In this document: positions 21,300-32,797 of the stretch, piece after piece
How positions within the stretch are numbered: the stretch's first letter is position 1
How the letters are laid out: each line of letters opens with the position of its first letter
Assembly: GCF_002234675.1 (NCBI RefSeq)
Contig: NC_019876.2
Coordinates: 27,139,750 to 27,203,749 of the forward strand
From: Oryzias latipes
Taxonomy: Eukaryota; Chordata; Actinopteri; Beloniformes; Adrianichthyidae
Reading direction: 5' to 3'
DNA: 64,000 nt
The notes under the pieces: model-generated
The model's database searches: none
What the model saw: only the letters and a program-made list of their open reading frames with translations
What the model was told of the DNA's origin: nothing
Position numbers and translations under genes: made by a program

Positions 21300-24045
21300 T
21301 GCTGATGCCGCTCTGATGGCGGACACTCGTCTCACCAACTCCTCTGCTTCCCTTTCGCCCACATGCCCCCTCTAAAGGAGGAGCAGAATTACCTCTGCAC
21401 ACGGTTCTAATCCGGCACACAGTTGCTGAATGTCTTCACAAATGAGGGCTAGTCGTGGCGTTCCACAGGGTTCTGTACCTGGATCCTTCTACCTTTCACA
21501 TGTTTTTCATTTTTTTCACAAAAGTCTCTTCTGGTCATCTCCCACTGTCTTGTGATTCTGAATGCAACACAACAGGCTTCAAGTGTTTTTTTTAAGCCTT
21601 TTGGGGGGCCATGGCGCTGAGGCAGAGTGGTCAACCAGGAGTGTCACAGCAACTACCCAATTTCATAGGGGCATGCGGCCACATTAACCCCCCCCCTCCC
21701 ACACACACATACAAACACACAGACATAAATGCACATAATAGAACATCCCATGCACCCCTCCTATCTAAACACCCCACAACACCTTTATTGTTTAAATGTA
21801 TAAATCTAGTTACTTCTTATCTGATCTTGGACATGACCCAGCAGAACACTTTTGAGCCATCTTCAACCATTATTGCCTTAACGAGTCACCAGTTTTGTGT
21901 GTTGAAAGCCATTCAGAAGAATCTTCTGAGTAATGCCTTTGCCCCAGCCCCCTCCTCTGTAGCTCTCTGTTCTTCTCCCTCTTCATCATCAGCTGATCGT
22001 CTCTCTTTCTTTCTACCATCATCATCGTATCTGAACCTCTCTCCTCATTCTTCTCTGTTGGGACGGACTTGTCATGTCTGCCTGCACTTGTTTTCCCAGA
22101 AGGCCACAGTGAACAGGTGGTCAGCAGAAGTTTAAACCAGAATAAGCATCAAGGTTTTTGTGACTTCAATAGTTTAATTATTCCTACTTTAAGTAATTTC
22201 TGCTCTTTTCTATCAGATGCGTCACCAACTTCATGTCTGTCTCCTTCACCTCCTGCCTGTGTTCTTCTCCACTAAATCATTCGGCCAAGCAACAATCATT
22301 TCATGTTTTAAATGAATTAAACATCTGCACATTTTCTAAAATAAAGAATACTATTTAATATGACTGACTTGGAATGAACTGGCTTTGCCCTGAGCGTCCA
22401 CCATCAGACCAGCCTGTTTCTTTCCTCCTCCTGTCCTGATTCTTTTTCTCTTCTCGTCTTTCTCTCCATCCTCACAGCTGTTTGTTATAAACTTTATGTT
22501 AGGAAGATTTTCAAAGAATACAGTAACTAAACTATATGATAAAATATACTTTTTTTATTGTAAATTGCATTTCCCAGGATCCAGCAGCCCTGTGACCCAG
22601 AAAGGGAAAAACGGTGTAGAAGATGAATAAAGGAAATTATATTTGTGTTGGATATCCGTTAGTGGTGGAATAGAATCGATTTTTTATTGTTTTCAAACAT
22701 CTCCAAATGTTCAACTAAACTCCAAAGTGTTGTTCAGCCAAAATGATATTGAAAGCAAAAGGCTGTAAACTAAATAGTCACTCAAAGAAAATAATTAAAC
22801 CATCACACATAATTCTCCCTACTTCTTCAAATAGTAGCAGCTTTTAATCATCATTTAGTGCTGTTACAGTCATAGCATAATAACTTATAAAGTTATTTAT
22901 GTCTTTCTGAAACAAAACCAGCACGAACAAGCTCCTTTTTTTCACGATTAGTGATGTTGTAAATCTGCTCAGTACAGCTGCAAGACACTTGAGACCATTT
23001 TACTGGTTGCTTTAACTTTAACCTGAATGTTTTCAAGCCTGTTTTTATCACTGCTAGCGTACCTGCTGTCTCTCAACCATTTAGAGATTTTCTTCATTCC
23101 CTCTACATCTCTTGTATTCTCTGTTTTAAGAATTCGATTGTTTTTTTTCTTTGCCTTTCCATCTTTAGTGCACAGTCATCAGATGACTACACGATTCAAA
23201 TAAGAATAATCTGGCACGTTCTCGCAGTGCGCTCTCTGTACAAAACCTGAGTGAAGGAGGAGCGGCTGAGGCACCCAATCAGTTATGTTGTGTGTCTGTT
23301 ACTGATCTTATCATATATATTTGTGCACAAACCGCTGTGTATTTAGAAAATACGAACTAGAAATAACTTTTCCCAAATGCGGTTTGGCGCCCTCTGTGGT
23401 CCGGCGCCCCTATGGACGCATATGCTGCAAACCCACTTTTTGGAGTAAGCCCTGGCTGCAGGGTAGTTGACTTTTTGCGCCCCTGTGTCACAGCTTTGGT
23501 GTGCATTGAAGTGTCATAAGACTCAGAACCCCACATTGCTCCACTGGCAGAAATGTGGGTGAACCTACTTGGGTGGGGTGGGGGTGGGGGTAGGGGGCAT
23601 TTGTGGGGCCTGAATCCAGCCTCACTCTGGCTGATGGAACTACTTGCTTGGATGAGTGGCAAAACATTTCACAAAGAGAAGAAAGACGAGAAGTCCAGAT
23701 GCCAGGAATCAACTTCAAGACAGCATCACCTGAAAGAACGAGAACCTTTATGGACATTTTTGGTATGACTGAGAGTTTGATGTGAGTTTTGGGGGAGAGA
23801 GAAAAGACATAATTTCCTGTTACCAGGTCCTGTGGACTGGACTTAAGTACATGTGGAGGTTTCTGAGCATCAGAGCATGGAAATTACCACATGCTCTTTT
23901 CCGCTGTGCTTTAAGACAAACAGGAAGCTCTTCAACCACAAATATTTGACTCATAACCAACATTTCTGCATGCAGGAGGTTTTTTCACCTGCACCGTCCC
24001 ACAGATTCCATGTCCTTAGCTAAGATTTAATAGAGGAACCTCTCA
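21300..24045. other. Intergenic, nothing recognised
   Basis: Contains a short CA-rich run near 21690-21720 and a Ser/Pro-rich open frame (21611-22135) without domain features. No gene is supported. Confidence 0.5.
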
Positions 24046-24047
24046 GT

Positions 24048-24358
24048 CAGGGCTACACAGTGGTGCACAATGCAGTCCTGGTTCAAATCCCAGCTGGGTT
24101 CTTTTTTCTATGTGAAGTTTGCATGTTCTCCCTGTGTTTCTCTGAGAATTCCCGTTTCCTCCTACAGTCCAAAAACATGCATCATAGCTTGACTTGTGAC
24201 TTTAAATTGTGGTTCAGGTGTGTGTGAAGAGTGAGGCCCTGCAACCAATTGGGGACCAGTTTGGAGTGAACCCCATCTTCAACCAACAGTAGCTGAGTTG
24301 GCTCCAGAAACCCCATGACTCTAAAAGGGATTTAGCAAGTTCAGTGGATGGATGGATG
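24048..24358 (+). mobile_element. tRNA-derived SINE with GATG-rich tail
   Basis: The head has a box-B-like TGGTTCAAATCCCAGC. The body reads GTTTGCATGTTCTCCCTGTG and CAGTCCAAAAACATGCA, the conserved core of a widespread teleost SINE. The tail ends TGGATGGATGGATGG, the terminal repeat of its partner LINE family (also seen at 16684). Confidence 0.75.
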
Positions 24359-24359
24359 G

Positions 24360-26030
24360 CTCTCAGTCAGATTTTAAAGTGGAGCTTTTGCTGCCATCTA
24401 GTGGCTGAGTTCTTCATTTTGCAATATATTTACACAGAAGCAGTTATCTGCAGTTGAGTTGTAGCACATCTGATCACGTTTGACTGCACGTTAGTACCAT
24501 GTGCTTGAAGAGAGCAGGAAACGATCAGATTTTAGACCTCATGGTAAGATTTTACAACAATTTCCACATTCCTCTCAAGTCTAGAACCATCCGTTCAGAC
24601 CACTTTTGGCCAGATTCAGTTCAGTTTTTATGTTTGTATATAAACAAATCTATGGTCCTAGAACTTGATGAAAGATAGATATCCAGATCAGACAAGTTGC
24701 AGAAAAAACCTTCAACAGAATCCTCAAGTCATGGTTATAAATGTGACGTTAGTTTTTAAAATACAGTTTCAATAAAGCTATTTTCTTCAGAGGCGATTGG
24801 GTCGTTGGCTGTTTTAAGTATTAGGAGAAACAGATTCAGGTTGGCATTAAATCCAGAGGCAATTTTGAGAGTAGAGAGTTTGTTTAAATGTCTGCAGGAC
24901 TGGAAAGAGTTTTATGGTGACTGCTGGCAGCTGTGGAACGCTCCTGCAGGGAAATAGTATGAAAATGAGCTGCCTTTGACCAGCAGAGTTCTGCTTCAGC
25001 GTCGCTGGAGGCTGGTGGAACGTGAAAAAGATCTCCCTTAAGTGAAAAAACATTCTCACTAGCTTTGCAAAGTTCTTCTGTTTACTGTGTGAAAATGCAT
25101 CAACCTGAATAACTGTCCTGAAGAGGAGGATCATCCGCTCACAGAGGGTCTAATGTGGCTGGATGATGGTGCCTCTTACAGTTGAAGTCTGCTGTCCCCT
25201 TGATTTAAACTGCTGGGCTCCAAACTAATCTGTGAAATCTAATAGAAAGACGGACGGCGCCCTAAGGGGGACAGCGCAAGAAAAAACCCCGGTTTGGCTG
25301 ACATTGAATTCAGTTTGTTAAGTTAGCCCTTTTTTACAGATTTTAGCATGATTCCTTATACTAAATAAAGGCTTTTTGTACTTTTATACAAATATTAACA
25401 CACTAATTAATACATTTTGCTTACATTAATCCGCTTATTGAATCCTAAGGAGCTGCAAGCCAGCTGAAACCAGTTATGGGCTTCAAAACCTACTTTAGTA
25501 CTTTTCCACTGAAATAACAAAGTTATAAATGATCCTGCTGGCAGGAGCAGTGGAAGACTGGTGCTGACCACTACACATGCATGTATTGTAAAGACGACCA
25601 TTTAGGTTGTCAATGCCCATGAGGGCTTTCTCCAGTCCAGACATTGGCCTGAAGCCCACATAGGAAACACCACTAGAGATAAATCTGCTGTGAAAGAAAA
25701 GAAGAGAAATCAGAAATCCTTTTATCGTCAGTGCTGCACAAGAAGCTTGAGACAAAGACAATCCTGGTGCTCTCCAGCTGTTTGGACGATAAAAATAAAA
25801 GAAATATATATAGACAATAAAAAACTTTAAAAGAAATGCATATATAAACATATACACATACATTGCACATAAACATTATGGCGCTTCCATGCTTCCTGAA
25901 CTGCTAAATGTTGCACATGATTTGGCATGTTTACATTTGTTACAGTAGTATTTTTATTTTTGTTTAATGAAGGTTTTTTTTGTCGTTCAGCAGGTCGACT
26001 GCTCCCGGGAAAAAAATGTTCTTGAGTCTA
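24360..26030. other. Intergenic, nothing recognised
   Basis: No coding or repeat family could be assigned by eye, apart from AT-rich stretches. Confidence 0.45.
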
Positions 26031-26035
26031 TTGGA

Positions 26036-26132
26036 AGATAAGATAAGATAAGATAAGATAAGATAAGATAAGATAAGATAAGATAAGATAAGATAAGATA
26101 AGATAAGATAAGATAAGATAAGATAAGATAAA
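26036..26132. repeat. (AGATA)n, about 19 copies
   Basis: A perfect pentanucleotide array. It forms the 3' tail of the minus-strand LINE next to it. It is not CRISPR, as there are no spacers. Confidence 0.95.
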
Positions 26133-26254
26133 GCTTTATTGTCATTGTACAGTCACACTTGGTACAACAGCACAACAAAATTGCAATCTGTCCCACATTG
26201 GTGCAAAGAGAAATAAGAAATCAACAATCATCTCACACAAAAAAGAGTATATAA

Positions 26255-26371
26255 AAATGTATATATATATTTATATATATACATATATATATACATATAT
26301 ATATGTATATATATATGTATATAAATATATACATATACATATATGTACACAAATATGTATATATATATTTA

Positions 26372-26416
<45 letters not shown>

Positions 26417-26480
26417 TTATATATATACATATATAAATATATACATATACATATATGTACACAAATATGTATACAAATGT
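26255..26480. repeat. (AT)n / ATAC microsatellite
   Basis: Alternating TATATA, ATATAC and ATGTAT units, partly self-complementary. Open frames here (Tyr/Ile-rich) are artefacts of the repeat. Confidence 0.95.
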
Positions 26481-27507
26481 ACAAATATGCAAATGCACAC
26501 CAGGTGTATATACAGGATCTACATTCCTCCTTCTCCTAGAGAGACTGAGCCATATGTGTGTTCATGAGGGCTATTGCTCTGTTGTAAAAACTGTCTCTAA
26601 GTCTGTTAGTCCGGACCTCAGCACCCTCAGTCTTTTTCCAGAGGGCAACCATTTAAACACCCGGTGTCCTGGGTGTGTGCAGTCTTTCGTGATGTTGCGT
26701 GCCCTCCCAAGACAGCGATGCTGTAGAGATCCTTCAGTGAGGGAAAAGGGTAGCCAATGATCTTTTGGGCAGTGTTTATGACCCTCTGTAGAACCTTCTT
26801 GTGTGCCATGGTGGAGCCAATGGAGCAACAATAGAAGGCAACCAGCAGCTCCCTCTTCAGGTTGACCCTGCTGAGGATCCTCAGGAAATGAAGACGCTGC
26901 TGTGCTTTTTTCACTACCTCTGTAGTGTTTGAGCTCCATTGGAGGTCTTCATCAATGTGCACACCAAGGTACTTGAAGCTTGGCTCTCTCTTCACACCCT
27001 CCCCATTATTGACAATGGGCTGCAGATCAGACTTCTTCCTCCTGAAGTCCACGATCACTTCTCTTGTTTTTGTGGTGTTTAGGACCAAATTGTTGTCTGC
27101 ACACCACCCCACCAGCCTCTGGATCTCATCCCTGTATGCCGACTCATCACCACCAGAAATAAGCCCCACCACAGTTGCGTCATCGGCAAACTTAATGACT
27201 GCATTGTCTGGGTGCGTGCTGACACAGTCATACGTGTACAGTGCGTAAAGCAGAGGACTCAGCACACAGCCTTGTGGGGAGCCGGTGTTTAAATTCAGGG
27301 CTGTGGAGAGATGAGGACCCACTCTGACTATCTGCACTCTGTCAGAGAGAAAGTCTCTGATCCAACGGCAAGTGGTGGGAGGAAGTCCAATATCCAACAA
27401 TTTAGCTGACCGTCTGTCTGGCAGTATTGTATTAAATGCAGAGCTTAAGTCGACAAAGAGCAGCCTAGCATAACTGCCTTGCGAGTCTTGTGAAATCAAC
27501 CCTTAAC

Positions 27508-27695
27508 GGCAGTGGCTCAGGCGGTTAAGCAGGTTTTCCAATGATCAAGGGGTTGGCGGGTCTATCCCCTCTCCCCCTAGTCAACTGTCATTGTGACCCT
27601 GGGCAAGAGACTTTACCCTCCCAGTGTGGCTCCACTGGTGTGTGAATGCCATGGTAGCCATGGTAGCTGTGGCTACATCAGTAGTTACCATCACC
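27508..27695 (+). mobile_element. tRNA-derived SINE
   Basis: Box-A-like TGGCTCAGGCGGTTAAG and box-B-like GCGGGTCTATCCCC are spaced as in a tRNA head. They are followed by GTGACCCTGGGCAAGAGACTT and a GTGTGAATG-type body common in fish SINEs. It directly abuts the 5' break of the LINE to its left. Confidence 0.7.
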
Positions 27696-27899
27696 AAGAA
27701 TGAAGGAATAATTGCGAATAACAGATATAGATTTTATTTTACATATTTATATTTTTAATCCAATAATTAATTTGGACCTGTAGTCTGTAATTCTGTTCTA
27801 TTCTTATAAAATACATATTTAAAAAATGATTATTTTTGGATTCATAGACCTATTGTTGGTAAATATAAAGAAAATATCAGTAAACATAGTAAAGCTGGA

Positions 27900-28260
27900 G
27901 TGGAGACATTAAGTCCTGCAGGTGTTCCTTAACGCGCCTTTTCTGTACCGCGTGCGTGGGTGGTACTTCCGGTGGCCCCCCCTTTTTTCGTCCTTCGTCA
28001 CACTAGTAGCTCTGAGCTGCGTGCAATGAGTTATATCGCGATAAAAGTCATTGGCTGTATGGGCCCACGTGCACGGACGGTACCGACAGTCGTTCGTGTG
28101 TTTGGACGTTGAAGCGGTTCTCATGCGGAACATGAAGCGTCTGTGACGGACCCGGACGGTGAGTCCGAACCGCCTTTAAGCTAGCTCTCCGCCGGTTCTG
28201 GCTGCCCCGCTAAAACGTCGAAATGGATGTTTAAACCTGTTCTTTGTGATGCGAGTGACA
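27900..28260 (+). promoter_or_regulatory. slc29a2: GC/CpG-rich stretch, candidate promoter and non-coding exon 1 of slc29a2
   Basis: CpG-dense sequence (for example GTACCGCGTGCGTGG, ACGTGCACGGACGGTACCG) contrasts with AT-rich flanks. A strong donor, CCCGGACG|GTGAGTCC, lies at 28158/28159. The first coding exon of slc29a2 begins after an acceptor at 32797 with 25 bases of 5' UTR, so a non-coding first exon is required upstream, and this is the best candidate. Inference from position and composition only. Confidence 0.45.
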
Positions 28261-28326
28261 CGTCCTCTACTGCTCTGGCGGTCAGACGACCCGCCGTCAC
28301 AGATGCAGAACAGGTGCCCCCATCAT

Positions 28327-28369
28327 TGGCTGTGTTCTGATGAGGCCCAAACCCATCAGAACACAGCCA
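28327..28369. repeat. Perfect 16-bp hairpin
   Basis: TGGCTGTGTTCTGATG, an 11-base loop, then its exact reverse complement. Pieces of the stem (TCATTGGCT and GGGTTTGGGCCCC) recur just downstream to 28412. From 28420 to 29100 nothing else is recognisable. Confidence 0.85.
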
Positions 28370-29102
28370 GAGCCCCCGTCATTGGCTCTGTTTAGATGGG
28401 TTTGGGCCCCATCATCAGGCCCTGCTGAGATGGAGGGAGCACGTGGAGGAAGTGAGACAGGAAAAGCTGTGCAACTACTCTGTTCCTGTTCTCTAAAACA
28501 ACAACACATTTAACGGTTAAAGTCACTTTTTCAATGCTTTGGATCTGTTTCTGTTTGGTTCCGCAGAACCTTCTAAACCCCATTGAACAAACTGGTCAGG
28601 TGGGGTCATGTTTCAGTGCCAGTCATCCTTTGTTGTTGCTTAATCATGTTACAGGTCTGGTCAAAGGAGGATGAATCATGTGCAAAATGAATTCTATTCT
28701 GTGGTTATTTCATAAATTCCACTTTCAGCAGATCCGCCTCATTACTTCCCCAAAGGAACTGTTATCCTACAGTCCATGGATCCTCAGCTGGGCTGTACTG
28801 AGAACCAACTGCCTTTCCCGTTTATTCTGACGTTCTTCCTGCTGCCTTTCCCAGTTTTTCCTGATGTTCCTCCCGCTGCTTTTCCTGCCGCTCTGCCTTG
28901 ACCTTGGAACATGGCGGTTGTTAGCCCGAGCTGGTTTCCCTGATCCGATTCTACTGTCTAGTTGGGTGTGGAAACGGTGTCTACCGTAGACCTGAGCAGT
29001 GAACGCAGGAAGGGTTTTTCTGACCTCAGCCTGAGCTTCAGAGCGTTCATATTTGATCAAAGCTCCTTTTTGAAATCTTACACGGATCGAGTGTTTTTTT
29101 AA

Positions 29103-29393
29103 GCCTTGTGCTATCCTATGGGGTCCAGATGACCCCACCCTTACATTGACATGTTCTCCCCACCATGACAAAGGTGGAAAGATTTCATGTAATCCATGGA
29201 CACCAGTGAAGATCACAAATCATTGAAGAAAAAAGGTTCAGAGCACTGTCTAGTGGGTCTAGATGACCCAACTCCCAACATGTTCACGTTGGGAGTTGGG
29301 TCATCTGGACCCCACAAGACAGCACAAGGGATAAAGGACCAGTTCTGGGTGGGATAAAAGGTTCTCTTATGTCATGTAAACCTTATTTTTGAT
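29103..29393 (+). mobile_element. piggyBac-like MITE, copy C, plus shared 3' flank
   Basis: TTAA|GCCTTGTGCTATCC opens the copy and GACAGCACAAGGG closes it at 29330. The next 63 bases (ATAAAG to CCTTATTTTTG) are also found after copy E, so the true repeat unit is longer than the MITE. From 29394 to 30580 no gene or repeat was recognised. Confidence 0.75.
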
Positions 29394-30582
29394 CCTAAAA
29401 TGGAAACTGTTCTGTTTGGTAAAGATTCATTTGGTAACATTCATTTGAGTAATGTGGAATAACGAAGACAATAACCAGAGGAGCTCTGTGAAGGTCTCGT
29501 TGGTGTTCTGTTCTGTAAAGTGGATATCAGGAAATATTCATTCATTCCGTGATGCTCTCTGTTGTGTCGGGCTGCTTTGGTTGTTGTTCGGAGCTGAATA
29601 GCCGTCACAGTCGACCGGATCTCACCGGATCTTTGAGGTGACGGTTTGTTTTACTGATTATTTTTGAAATCTAGAGAGAGCCAAAGCTGAGAATAGAGTC
29701 TAGAGGGTTTAGGTCATGGTTGTATTTGTCCTCCTCCTTCAAGTCCGTTCCTGAGTTTTGGTGAACAGTTTTGTTCTCGTCTCCCTTTGCAGACTGAGGA
29801 GGTGGTCTGCCGTTGCTAGGAGAACAACTCCTCCTCCGCCCGTTCTCCTCCTGAACATTCTGTGGCTGCATGCGTGAGGCTTTCCGTCGCCCTCTAAAAA
29901 CCTAAAACCCTCTGCTGGGGTGTTCCTCTTTGGATTTAAGGTGGATCGTTCTGTCGGTACATTTCCATCTCCTGCGTCAGCATGTTTGTCTCAGGAGGAG
30001 GAGGAGGGTTGTCCCGTTCACCGAAGAAGCTGTTTGTGTGAAAGACTTCAATGGAAAACTTCAGAAGAGAAGAAATTGGTGCCGATAAAATGTTTGTTTA
30101 CCGTCTCACACACACTGTTTTCAGCCTTAAATGGGTTTTTGTCCTTTACTGGATGGTTATAAATGTATTGATTTGCTGAGGAAACCAGCGCTTTGCTGCG
30201 TGTTTGCTCACCTCCATGTGTTCACGTGTGCTGAGCCTCTCAGAACAGATCGTTTTGTTTTTCTCAGAGCTTTAATCTTTGAAATCAGGCGCTTCCACAC
30301 TGCAAGTTTCTGCCCCCGGCGCGGTGCAGATCAGACGCAAAGGGCTTTACGGGGTAGTGGAACAGGGCGTGTTTCAGGTTTTGCAAATGAGTAGCTCATG
30401 CCGTTGACGTTCCTGCTCAGGAATGGAGCTTGTGAAGTGTTTACTCGGTCTGCTCGGTGTTTTTATCGTGTCCTTCACAAGTCAACGGCCTGATGCGTGT
30501 CTGCGTGACCAGTAACCCACAGGAGGGAGAGCCGTTTAAAGACCCACTGTGACAATGAAACGGGGTTTTTGATGTTCTTGTG

Positions 30583-32162
30583 TAGGGCTGCACGATATAA
30601 GGAAAACTCACAATATGCAATATTAGTGATCAATATTGCAATGACAATATGATTTGCGATACTTGAACAAATGGCAAAACAACCAAAAATATCATTACCA
30701 TTGCAACATTTTAATTTAAATCAGTCAACATACCTTATACCATGGTCTGGGTGAAAACTCAATTCTGATTGGCTGCTGGGTGTGCATTAAAAAGTGATAG
30801 CACACAGTGATAACTGCACGCCTAAAAGAAGTAGTTCCGGTCACGTAGCTTAAATGTTCTGTGTCACTGGCTTCTTTTAACCCTTGTGCTATCTTGTAGG
30901 GTCCAGATGACCCCACTCCCAACGTTAACATGCCTCAACGTTGGGAGTGGGGTCATCTGGACCCCATGGATAGCACGAGGAAGGAGAAGCTTTATTACAG
31001 ACTTAAGGTCCATTTGCCACAATATACACAAAACAAATAAAAGACTTAAGGATAAAAATAAAACACTCAAACAAGTATAAGAACAAAGACATAAAAACTA
31101 TTTAAAAAAAACAACAATGTAATAAAAGTATAAAAATCAATGACATAGGAATATAAAAACAATGACATAAAAGTATAAGAGCAGTAAAATAACCAAGTAT
31201 CATGAACATAATAAAAAGACTTAAACTGCTGACTTTAAAGAAAACGTAAAATTTTAAAAAAGGCGACCGTACCAAAACCTCCAAATAGGGGATTGGTATC
31301 TAAACATGCTGTACTTTTACTTTGGTGAGAGTTAAAAGGATTTCATTATTTAAAGCATTAAGACGATAAATGAAACCATAGATAACATTTCTAAATAAAG
31401 CTTGGAGAGTATTAACTCTAGCACCAACAAACTGCTTGCACTGAGGCTGTTTTAATAAAATCCTTAGGGCATCATTAAAGGCTACTGCTGGATGCCCTAT
31501 CTTTTGTCCACAGGTGGGCAGTATGCAAAGGTGTGCAGTAAGTTTTGGATAAAAGAATTTTAAGATTGTCCGAGCATGAATCAAACCTGCGTGCGAGCGT
31601 GTTTGCCTGAGCATATAAAATACACCGTTCGTGTTATCATCGCGGTAAGAGGTGAACTTCCTCTCTGCACTGATGCTTTATTTAACCCATCGTGATCATC
31701 AGCATGTATATATCGCTTTATATCGCCAAATCTTGACTGCAGCGGTGGTGCGGCGCACGCTTGTGTAGTGTGACGCCCCACCATGTAACGAATAGTCCGG
31801 TTTTTGTGGAAAAAATAGCGATCCAAACCAAAAAAATAACAAGAATTAAGGACTAAAAACTGGTTAATATTTATTTCTTTTGTAAGTGACCGTGGTATAA
31901 GCGGGTTAAGTATGCATTGCTTTGCGTTGGACGGTTCAGGCTTCCATGATGGGATTCATCCGATTGGTCAACAACGTGAAGGCGTCCATCTGATTGGTCA
32001 AAGGCAGAAAGGGATTTATTTGATTCATAAAATACGTCAAGCTGCCAAAAGAGCACATTTAAGGTGACTGTTTGTGGTGATTTTCATCATTTTTTGCGAT
32101 ATGCGTATTGCACAGTTTAGTATTGCGATAACGATAAATTTGTGATTTATTGTGCAGGCCTA
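30583..32162. mobile_element. hAT-type element (TAGGGCTGCACGATAT ends) with nested insertions
   Basis: It begins TAGGGCTGCACGATAT and ends ATTGTGCAGGCCTA, which are inverted repeats. The flanks TTCTTGTG (30575-30582) and CTCTTGTG (32163-32170) match at 7 of 8 bases, a hAT-size target duplication. The ends are rich in ATATCG/TATCGC runs. Relatives lie at 34422-34796 and 54549-55153. Within it, a second element (about 30728-31900; ends ACCTTATACCATGG and CCGTGGTATAAG) is itself split by the piggyBac-like copy D. No transposase frame is seen. Confidence 0.78.
30881..30980. mobile_element. piggyBac-like MITE, copy D (short palindromic form)
   Basis: TTAA|CCCTTGTGCTATC to GGATAGCACGAGG, about 100 bases and nearly palindromic throughout: GGGTCCAGATGACCCCACTC is answered by the reverse complement around CATCTGGACCCC. 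The internal core of the longer copies is deleted. Confidence 0.75.
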
Positions 32163-32797
32163 CTCTTGTGGCATTTTTCTGGCAGGACGGGCCGTAAGCT
32201 CCCCGCTCTGAGCTCTGCAATAGGGAGTAGGGGCGGGGTTTAACCATACATCAAAAGAGGATGGGATTGACCTGCTGTCGGTATGTAGTCGCTCCCGACC
32301 CGTCAGGTTTGCTCAGAAACCCAGCAGCCAGAAGCGGATGGTTCAAAACCTGCAGAAGCCCAGCAGTGAGAGGATGTGAGGCTGGTTTCGTCCGGCGCCT
32401 GTGACTCACGCTTTTGTTGGTAAAAGAGGAGCTGTCGGAGGGTTGGAGCCAACTGCTGACCGAGGATTTACTCGACAAATTAGTGCAGGTTTGGGATAAG
32501 GCAGAAGTAAAATGCTAATGCAGACACACACTTTGTGGGAGAAGGCTAAAGCAGGATCCGTTTATTTGACAGAACACCGCAGGACTGTGATACGCTTCCT
32601 CCTGGAGTTTTGCTAGTCGGCTGGTTTCAAGGCCGTAACCGCATGAAGACTCTTTCAGAGTGCTGAGTCCACTTTCACCCACACAGACTGAACGGATGCC
32701 GTTCTCCTGGACCTGAAGGGCGTGTGGGTCAGAACGCCTGTTTTCCAAAGCTTTCCGGGGTCAGGCTGACCCGTCTTCTCTGCCGTTTGTCTTCCAG

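Larger units (their letters stand above)
26035..27500 (-). mobile_element. 5'-truncated CR1/L2-clade (Rex1-like) LINE with pentanucleotide tail
   Basis: A 290-codon open minus-strand frame (27499-26627) carries LFVDLSSAFNTILP, LNTGSPQGCVLSPLLYALYT, the catalytic FADDATVVGLI, NNLVLNTTKTREVIVDFRRK and FKYLGVHIDEDLQW. The YxDD motif is present as FADD. On the minus strand the 3' UTR ends AATAAAGCTTTATCTTATC followed by about 19 copies of the pentamer. Between the ORF and the tail, an AT microsatellite (26255-26480) has expanded within the 3' UTR. The 5' half (endonuclease) is missing, yet the RT region is almost free of stops, so the insertion is young. Confidence 0.85.

Noticed and set aside
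21611..22135. 174-codon Ser/Pro-rich plus-strand frame
   Set aside because: Low complexity, no splice support, no conserved motif.
26036..26132. Regular array that might suggest CRISPR
   Set aside because: A perfect 5-base tandem repeat without spacers; it is the LINE tail in a vertebrate genome.
26271..26567. Tyr/Ile-rich open frames on both strands
   Set aside because: Produced by the AT microsatellite; no start context, no domain.
27508..27580. tRNA gene
   Set aside because: Diverged head of a SINE followed by its body.
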